From: Spirochaetota bacterium
Lineage (GTDB): Bacteria; Spirochaetota; Spirochaetia; SZUA-6
Direction: 5' to 3'
Assembly (NCBI GenBank): GCA_003641675.1
Contig: QNBI01000031.1
Coordinates: 1 to 10,581, forward strand
DNA length: 10,581 bases
The notes under the pieces are model-generated. The model was not told the origin of the DNA and ran no database searches. It saw only the letters and a program-made list of their open reading frames with translations. Made by a program: the position numbers and the translations under genes. Numbering within the stretch: the first letter of the stretch is position 1; every line of letters starts with the position of its first letter. Positions 6,356 through 10,581 of the stretch are shown piece by piece.

Positions 6356-7609
6356 ATGAAAAGGACAGAGGGATTATATATTTCACTAGACAGTTGTAAA
6401 AAGGACTTTCCTACTCTTAAGAGGAAAATTTACGGTAAAAAGCTTGTATATCTTGATTCGGCTGCAACATCTTTAAAACCCGAAACTGTTATAAATTCTG
6501 TGACAGATTTTTATACAAACCATAATGCGAATATACACAGGGGAGTATATCTTATGTCTCAGGAGGCAACGAGCCTTTATGAGAAAACCCGGGAAAAATT
6601 AAAGAATTTTTTTAATGTCCCGCCGTACGGGGAGATTGTCTATACAAGCGGAACGACAGAGGCTATAAATCTTGTTGCTTCTTCCTGGGGAAAGGCAAAC
6701 CTTAAAAAAGGGGATACTGTTATTCTGTCCGGTATGGAGCATCATTCTAATATTGTTCCCTGGCAGCTGGTGGCGAAAGAAAGAGGTGCGGTACTTAAAT
6801 ATATACCTGTTACAGACGGGGGGGAACTCGACCTGGATGAGTATATAAAGTTTCTAAAAGAGGAACCTGTTAAAATTGTGGCCGTTAATCACATTTCGAA
6901 TGTTCTCGGGACTGTAAACCCGGTAAAGGATATTGTTAAGCTTGCACACAAAAAGGGTGCTCTTGCACTTATTGACGGAGCCCAGAGTGCTCCGCATATT
7001 TCTGTGGATATTAAGGCTATTGACCCTGATTTTTATACCGTTTCCGGACATAAAATGCTCGGACCGACTGGTACCGGGTTTCTGTACAGCAGAAAACAGC
7101 TGCTTAATGCAATGTCTCCCTATAAATCCGGAGGTGATATGATAGAGGAAGTGACTCTTGAATCGGCAATATGGAACGAAATTCCGTATAAGTTTGAGGC
7201 GGGGACTCAGAATATAGCCGGTTTTGCGGCTCTTGGTGCTGCTGTTGACTACCTTGAGGGCATCGGAATGGAACGGATAGCCGGACACGGAAAGCTGCTG
7301 TCAAAGAAAGCCAGAGAAGTGCTTTCAAGTATAGAGGGTATAAAATTTTACGGCCGGGAAGAAGGTTCTGCCGGCGGGGTTGTCTCTTTTACTATTAAGG
7401 GTGCGCACCCTCATGATATCGGAACGATTCTCGATTTGGAGGGAATAGCAGTAAGGACAGGGCACCACTGTGCACAACCTCTTATGGCAAGGCTCGGCGT
7501 GCCTGCTACTGCACGTGCGAGTTTTTATATCTACAACGATGAGAAGGATATTGAAAGGCTGTTTAACGGATTAAAGAAGGTTATGGAGGTTTTGAAACTT
7601 GGATCTTAA
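6356..7609 (+). CDS. sufS: SufS, PLP-dependent cysteine desulfurase
   Basis: This 417-residue class-V aminotransferase-fold enzyme removes sulfur from L-cysteine as a persulfide, releasing alanine, and is the sulfur donor for the pathway. Key residues are visible: His129 in MEHHSN stacking on PLP, Asp207 in IDGAQ, PLP-lysine Lys233 in GHKMLGPTG, persulfide cysteine Cys372 in RTGHHCAQPL, and Arg387 for substrate carboxylate binding. The RTGHHC form and a length near 410 mark it as SufS (group II) rather than IscS/NifS. Two in-frame ATGs exist: 6344 and 6356. The second is preferred because a G-run at 6346-6351 lies four bases upstream, while 6344 has only an AGG about 13 bases away. It follows sufD after 22 bp and overlaps sufU by 11 bp. 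Confidence 0.96.
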   Translation: MKRTEGLYISLDSCKKDFPTLKRKIYGKKLVYLDSAATSLKPETVINSVTDFYTNHNANIHRGVYLMSQEATSLYEKTREKLKNFFNVPPYGEIVYTSGTTEAINLVASSWGKANLKKGDTVILSGMEHHSNIVPWQLVAKERGAVLKYIPVTDGGELDLDEYIKFLKEEPVKIVAVNHISNVLGTVNPVKDIVKLAHKKGALALIDGAQSAPHISVDIKAIDPDFYTVSGHKMLGPTGTGFLYSRKQLLNAMSPYKSGGDMIEEVTLESAIWNEIPYKFEAGTQNIAGFAALGAAVDYLEGIGMERIAGHGKLLSKKAREVLSSIEGIKFYGREEGSAGGVVSFTIKGAHPHDIGTILDLEGIAVRTGHHCAQPLMARLGVPATARASFYIYNDEKDIERLFNGLKKVMEVLKLGS

Positions 7610-8027
7610 TGAACTTTACAGAGAGGTAATTTTAACACATGCAGCACATCCGCACCATTACGGCGAGATAGAGAATCCCGATAAGAAATCCCATGGAGCC
7701 AATCCTCTGTGCGGAGATTCTTTTGATATTGAGATAAAACTGGACGGTGATAGAATCAGTGAAATTGCATTTGTCGGAGCAGGCTGCTCTATATCAAAGG
7801 CTTCCGCATCTATGATGACAGAGATAGCAAAGGGAAAGACAGTTAAAGAATTTTATGCTCTTCTTGAGAAGATAGAGAAAATGGTACGAGGCGAACTTGA
7901 ACAGGAAGAAATAGAAAAACTGGGCGACCTGGCTGCTCTTGCCGGTGTTGCGACATTCCCAGCACGTGTAAAGTGTGCAATACTGCCCTGGAAGACGTTG
8001 AAGAGTGCAGTGGAAAACGATGACTGA
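7599..8027 (+). CDS. sufU: SufU, zinc-dependent sulfurtransferase for SufS
   Basis: This 142-residue IscU-fold protein is the partner typical of Gram-positive-type SUF operons. It accepts the persulfide sulfur of SufS by zinc-ligand exchange instead of acting as a scaffold. The zinc ligands are present: Cys38 and Asp40 in PLCGDSF, Cys63 in GAGCSIS, and Cys126 in RVKCAILPW. The insertion between the second and third cysteines that separates SufU from IscU is present (about 75-110), and the LPPVK segment with the IscU histidine is absent. The start is TTG at 7599, inferred because MDLNELYREVIL matches the family's N-terminus and GGAGG at 7585-7589 is 9 bases upstream. The start overlaps the sufS stop by 11 bp. 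The usual HYKNPRN-like segment is replaced by a histidine-rich THAAHPHHYG (13-22). Confidence 0.95.
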   Translation: MDLNELYREVILTHAAHPHHYGEIENPDKKSHGANPLCGDSFDIEIKLDGDRISEIAFVGAGCSISKASASMMTEIAKGKTVKEFYALLEKIEKMVRGELEQEEIEKLGDLAALAGVATFPARVKCAILPWKTLKSAVENDD

Positions 8028-8637
8028 AAGCTATTTTATGAATCTCATAAAGAAGAGGAAGAGTGAGCGCAGCTATGATTCCGGGCACGAAGTTGCAGAT
8101 GGTTGTATAGAATCCATGGTGGAGGCTGCCCGTCTTGCACCTTCGGCATCCAACAGGCAGCCCTGGCATTTTATTGCAGTGAAAGATGCAGACATACGGA
8201 AAAGAATCTGCAGGGAGGCTCTTGGAGGTATTGTGGCCAACAAATTCGCATTTGAAGCCCCGGTTATCTTTATTTTATGCACCGAAACAGGGTTTAGCGC
8301 TGTTAAGGTCGGAGAAATTGTGAAGGGTATTCCGTATCATCTAATCGATGCAGGAATAGCCGGAGAACACCTTGTTCTACGTGCTGCAGAGCTGGGCATG
8401 GGGACATGTTGGATAGGCTGGTTTAACGGTAAAAAAATTAAAAAGATACTTAATATTCCGAAAGGTATTAAAGTGGTTTCACTTATTACAGCCGGGTATC
8501 CTAAGCTACGCAATGAGGGGAACGGGCCAGGCAAAGCAAAGGGCGCCAGCGTGCCGGAAATAAGCACGCCGGAAAAGAGAGATCCTGTTAAAAAGAGAAA
8601 ACCTTTAAATTCGATACTTCATTGGGATAAATGGTAA
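8020..8637 (+). CDS. Nitroreductase-family FMN oxidoreductase
   Basis: This 205-residue protein is of the nitroreductase (FMN-dependent) fold, normally a cytoplasmic homodimer using NAD(P)H. The N-terminal KKRKSERSYD (11-20) and PSASNRQPWHF (41-51) are the family's FMN-phosphate and isoalloxazine contacts. AAELGMGTCWIGWF (122-135) and the region around LITAGYPK (155-162) complete the pattern. A lysine-rich tail ends in LNSILHWDKW, seen in many clostridial-type members. The substrate cannot be read from sequence: nitro compounds, quinones, flavins or dehalogenation are all possible. The ATG at 8020 overlaps the sufU stop by 8 bp, and a second ATG at 8038 is possible; neither has a convincing Shine-Dalgarno, so reinitiation from sufU is likely. 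The position suggests co-expression with the SUF system, but a role in cluster assembly is unproven. Confidence 0.88.
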   Translation: MTESYFMNLIKKRKSERSYDSGHEVADGCIESMVEAARLAPSASNRQPWHFIAVKDADIRKRICREALGGIVANKFAFEAPVIFILCTETGFSAVKVGEIVKGIPYHLIDAGIAGEHLVLRAAELGMGTCWIGWFNGKKIKKILNIPKGIKVVSLITAGYPKLRNEGNGPGKAKGASVPEISTPEKRDPVKKRKPLNSILHWDKW

Positions 8638-8686
8638 CAGGGTTTAGAACAGGGGCCGGAAGCTGACGGTTTTGAGGCTCTAAAGC

Positions 8687-9391
8687 TTAAGGTGGCATTA
8701 GAAAGGATGATATTGCATATCCCTCGTAGTCTTCTCTTATATCTAAGTTGTACGGATCTATAAGTTTTTTGCCGTCTATTAAAAAGTAGTAATAATGTCT
8801 GCCGGGAAGAACTTTTAAAGTAATGCCGTACAAACCGGGTTCCTGCTCCTTTAGTTTATCAATGAAAGGGTCCCAGCTGTTAAAGTCACCTGTGATTGTT
8901 ACAACATGTCCGGAGGCTATGCGTAAATAGAAGGTCGCTTTGCTGTTTTTTTCTATTTTTGGGTTTACAATAGCGAGTTTAGGCAGGTCTTTTATTTCAT
9001 AAAAAGAGAAAGCGGTGCCGGAATCGTTATATTTAACATCTGGATTAAAGGGATCCGCCATCCATATTCCGTCTTCCACTATCCTGTAGGTGAGTTCCCT
9101 AAGGTTTTCCGGTACAGGGTAGATAAGGAGAAAAATACCGTTTCTGTTCCGTACATATGTGTGGAGTATTTTATAATTTTCATGTTTAAATCTTAATCCG
9201 ACAAACCGTATCGGTTTGGAAGCTGAAAAAGTAAAGATTATATCCCGGCCGATTAATCTCGGAGGGCCCGCTTTTTTTATATTGCCTACTGTTAAATCCA
9301 TCATAAGATTATCAATGCCGTACAGAGGCGAAAAGCAGAAAAAGAGAGTAAATAATGTTGCTATTGAAAATCGCTGTAATTTACCGAACAT
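8687..9391 (-). CDS. Secreted protein with two AMPK-beta/CBM48-like E-set domains
   Basis: This 234-residue protein begins with a typical signal peptide: basic MFGKLQR, hydrophobic core at about 8-20, and likely cleavage near SPLYG-IDN (residue 25). No lipobox cysteine is seen. The C-terminal domain (about 150-232) is a clear glycogen-binding E-set fold with TITGDFNSWDP (165-174) and PGRHYYYFLIDG (196-207), then KLIDPYN. The middle domain (about 45-132) repeats the same logic in diverged form: FVGLRF, LTYRIVEDGIWMADPFNP, then a final FSFYEI strand. There is no catalytic glycosidase domain, so it may bind a polysaccharide or protein in the periplasm or outside. The gene is convergent with the nitroreductase gene (49-bp gap) and divergent from the acidic gene at 9509. 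No Shine-Dalgarno precedes the ATG at 9391, so the exact start is less certain, though the signal peptide supports it. Confidence 0.8.
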   Translation of the reverse strand: MFGKLQRFSIATLFTLFFCFSPLYGIDNLMMDLTVGNIKKAGPPRLIGRDIIFTFSASKPIRFVGLRFKHENYKILHTYVRNRNGIFLLIYPVPENLRELTYRIVEDGIWMADPFNPDVKYNDSGTAFSFYEIKDLPKLAIVNPKIEKNSKATFYLRIASGHVVTITGDFNSWDPFIDKLKEQEPGLYGITLKVLPGRHYYYFLIDGKKLIDPYNLDIREDYEGYAISSFLMPP

Positions 9392-9508
9392 TATAGTATC
9401 ACACTTTCTTATTCGGAATATGGCATGAACAACTTGATACTATTATCATTTTATGCTTGCGATATACCGACACTTGTGATAGTAAGGTATTGGTGGTAGA
9501 AAAGTAAA
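9392..9508. promoter_or_regulatory. Divergent intergenic region with TGATA(C/G)TA motifs
   Basis: This 117-bp AT-rich gap separates two divergent genes. ATAGTATCA at 9393-9401 is an exact inverted copy of TGATACTAT at 9435-9443. A third, near-identical TGATAGTA is at 9477-9484. The middle copy is itself part of a short palindrome, TGATA-CTAT-TATCA (9435-9448). These could be operator half-sites or pieces of promoters for either gene. A TATAAT on the minus strand (9390-9395) overlaps the ATG of the left gene, so it cannot be that gene's -10 unless translation starts further in. No convincing -35/-10 pair was found for the right-hand gene. Confidence 0.35.
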
Positions 9509-10581
9509 ATGCCCCGTTTGGAAGACATAGAACGTTTTAAACTCATTTTAGACTCTCTTGGAAACGAACCGGAAATTCTAAAGAGTCGTTCGGAAACAAT
9601 AGAAAGCCCCCCTCTGCCGGAAGAGGAAATGTTATCCGATTTAAGCGACTTGTTCGGTGGAGAAAAACAGGGCGGGGCGCCGGGTCAGGCAGAGGAAGAA
9701 GAGCCGGCGCCGGAGAAAGGAACGGCGCCGGGAGCAGAAGGGGAGGAAGCAATTCCCGAAGAACTGCCGGAACTAGATTTTGAATCACTATTCGGCGAGG
9801 AAGCGGAGGAGGTGCCTGCATCTGTTGCCGGTACCGGCGCAGAGGTTTCAGCCGAAGAAGAGACAGCAATGCCGGGTGAAGAAGCCCTTTCGGCTGAAAA
9901 GCTCTCCATGGAAGAGGAAGCTCTGCAGGCAGAGGAAGAAGTCCCTGCCGGTGAAGAAGCCATACCGAAGGAATTTGCACTTCCCGAAGCTGCAGCGGCC
10001 CCGGAGGCAAAAAGGGCAGAAGAAGCACCTGCCGAAGCTGCAGCGGCCCCGGAGCAGCGAACAGAAGGCGAAGAGGAATTTAATCTGCCGGATGAATTCG
10101 AGCTTCCCGAAGAATTTGCTCTTCCCGAAGAAGGAGCCGGAGAGACTGGAGGACCTGAGGAAACAGGAGAAAAAGCAGAAGAGGAGTCATTTGAACTTCC
10201 CGAGGGGCTGGAATTCGGGGAGGAGCCTGCCCCTGTGGAAGAACCGGCTGAAGTTGAAACACCTGCCGCAGAGCAACCTGCTGCAGAACACCCTGCCGCA
10301 GCGCCCGAAGCGCCCTCTGCTCCGGAGCAACCGGAAGCAGGAAAATCTGCCGGTGGATCAGAAGCGCCCAAGGAAACCTTACCTGCCGGAGGTGAAGGCG
10401 AGGGTGCTGAGAATGAGGAATTCCTTCTGGATGAATTTACGCTCCCCGAGTTCGGGGATGAATTCGGAGGGTTCGAGGAAGAAGAGGAACATCCGAAAAT
10501 TCCGCCTGCAGAGGAACAGCCTCCTTTAGAGGAAGAACCGGAAACGGATAGCAGAGAGTATGCAATCACAGACCGGCAGTA
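9509..10581 (+). CDS. Acidic Glu/Pro/Ala-rich low-complexity protein, N-terminal part (3' partial); possibly a spirochaete flagellar-collar-like protein
   Basis: The frame is open from the ATG at 9509 through the right edge (357 complete codons), and an in-frame TAG at 9497 fixes the start at or after 9509. Residues 1-50 (MPRLEDIERFKLILDSLGNE...) are amphipathic and non-repetitive and end in DLSDLFGG. After that the visible sequence is extremely acidic and rich in Glu, Pro, Ala and Gly, with recurring phrases such as FELPEEFALPEE (about 197-208) and LLDEFTLPEF (about 306-315). There is no signal peptide or membrane segment in the visible part. The head followed by an acidic linker resembles, from memory, spirochaete proteins annotated as periplasmic flagellar collar protein FlcA, which carry TPRs further on; that region is outside the window, so this is a suggestion only. 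The GC content is visibly higher than that of its neighbours, driven by GAG/GAA/CCG/GCG codons. Confidence 0.7.
   Translation, partial: MPRLEDIERFKLILDSLGNEPEILKSRSETIESPPLPEEEMLSDLSDLFGGEKQGGAPGQAEEEEPAPEKGTAPGAEGEEAIPEELPELDFESLFGEEAEEVPASVAGTGAEVSAEEETAMPGEEALSAEKLSMEEEALQAEEEVPAGEEAIPKEFALPEAAAAPEAKRAEEAPAEAAAAPEQRTEGEEEFNLPDEFELPEEFALPEEGAGETGGPEETGEKAEEESFELPEGLEFGEEPAPVEEPAEVETPAAEQPAAEHPAAAPEAPSAPEQPEAGKSAGGSEAPKETLPAGGEGEGAENEEFLLDEFTLPEFGDEFGGFEEEEEHPKIPPAEEQPPLEEEPETDSREYAITDRQ
9984..10006 (+). repeat. 23-bp direct repeat, copy 1
   Basis: This begins CCGAAGCTGCAGCGG and is identical over 23 bp to 10032-10054. The offset is 48 bp, a multiple of three, so both copies are read in the same frame (PEAAAAPE / AEAAAAPE) inside the acidic gene. 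It suggests expansion of the low-complexity linker by in-frame duplication of a 16-codon unit, followed by divergence. Confidence 0.8.
10032..10054 (+). repeat. 23-bp direct repeat, copy 2
   Basis: This is the second exact copy of the repeat at 9984-10006, in the same reading frame of the acidic gene. Both copies contain a CTGCAG palindrome. No flanking target-site duplication or mobile-element feature is visible, so slippage or unequal recombination within the coding linker is the simplest reading. Confidence 0.8.

Noticed and set aside
8638..8686. A rho-independent terminator between the convergent nitroreductase and glycogen-binding genes.
   Set aside because: Only a weak AAGCT/AGCTT pair with a long loop was found, with no GC-rich stem or T-tract on either strand.
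9390..9395. A minus-strand TATAAT as -10 of the secreted glycogen-binding gene.
   Set aside because: It overlaps the start codon, which would place transcription start inside the signal peptide; the next Met (residues 30-31) would remove the signal peptide.
9453..9470. A sigma-28 (flagellar) promoter for the acidic gene, prompted by GCGATAT at 9459-9465.
   Set aside because: No TAAA-like -35 occurs at the required spacing, so the match is to half a consensus only.
9685..10569. A long minus-strand frame encoding a Ser/Gly/Ala-rich 294-residue protein, plus plus-strand and minus-strand frames rich in Arg/Lys or Leu/Pro in the same stretch.
   Set aside because: These arise because the true gene at 9509 is a run of GAA/GAG/CCG/GCN codons, whose other frames have few stops. 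The predicted proteins are compositionally absurd and have no domain.
1..10581. CRISPR arrays, transposons, prophage or toxin-antitoxin modules that might make this an accessory island.
   Set aside because: No repeat-spacer pattern, transposase, integrase, tRNA-linked att repeats or small paired genes were found. Apart from the acidic linker gene, composition is fairly even and the genes are mostly housekeeping.

Overview
The window looks like chromosomal DNA from a bacterium, most probably a spirochaete (Spirochaetota). The pointers are a PlsC-type acyltransferase tail fused to a zinc ribbon, a secreted protein with two AMPK-beta-like glycogen-binding folds, and an acidic Glu/Pro/Ala-rich protein whose first ~50 residues resemble spirochaete proteins annotated as flagellar-collar/TPR proteins. 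This assignment rests on family resemblance from memory and is only moderately firm. No rRNA, tRNA, CRISPR array, insertion sequence or phage gene is visible. Both ends of the window cut through genes.

Layout. (1) Bases 2-844, plus strand: 3' part of the acyltransferase gene. (2) Bases 792-2780, minus strand: a compact three-gene unit read in the order sufT-like (MIP18/DUF59 Fe-S factor), VanZ-like membrane protein, then a cyclic-nucleotide-binding-domain/SpoIIE-type PP2C phosphatase. The last two overlap as TAATG, and the phosphatase gene overlaps the acyltransferase gene tail to tail by 53 bp. (3) Bases 2781-2913: a short AT-rich divergent promoter region with a candidate operator palindrome. 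(4) Bases 2914-8637, plus strand: a tight SUF operon, sufC-sufB-sufD-sufS-sufU, followed by a nitroreductase-family gene that overlaps sufU. Most junctions are 1-22 bp gaps or short overlaps. (5) Bases 8687-9391, minus strand: secreted tandem glycogen-binding-fold protein. (6) Bases 9392-9508: divergent intergenic region with repeated TGATA(C/G)TA motifs. (7) Bases 9509 to the right edge, plus strand: very acidic, low-complexity protein, open at its 3' end.

How the genes fit together. The core is a complete SUF iron-sulfur cluster assembly system of the SufU type. SufS removes sulfur from cysteine, SufU takes it from SufS, and the SufBCD ATPase scaffold builds the cluster. The divergent MIP18-family protein probably helps cluster assembly or delivery, so both strands around 2.8 kb appear devoted to Fe-S metabolism. 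All key catalytic residues of SufS, SufB, SufC, SufD and SufU can be found, so the system looks functional. The nitroreductase-like flavoprotein is probably co-translated with sufU and may be a redox partner or a passenger. No Rrf2-type regulator, SufA or SufE is present in the window. The region is largely ordinary housekeeping DNA. The points most worth a second look are the sufT-vanZ-phosphatase coupling, the divergent control region, the tandem glycogen-binding protein and the truncated acidic gene.
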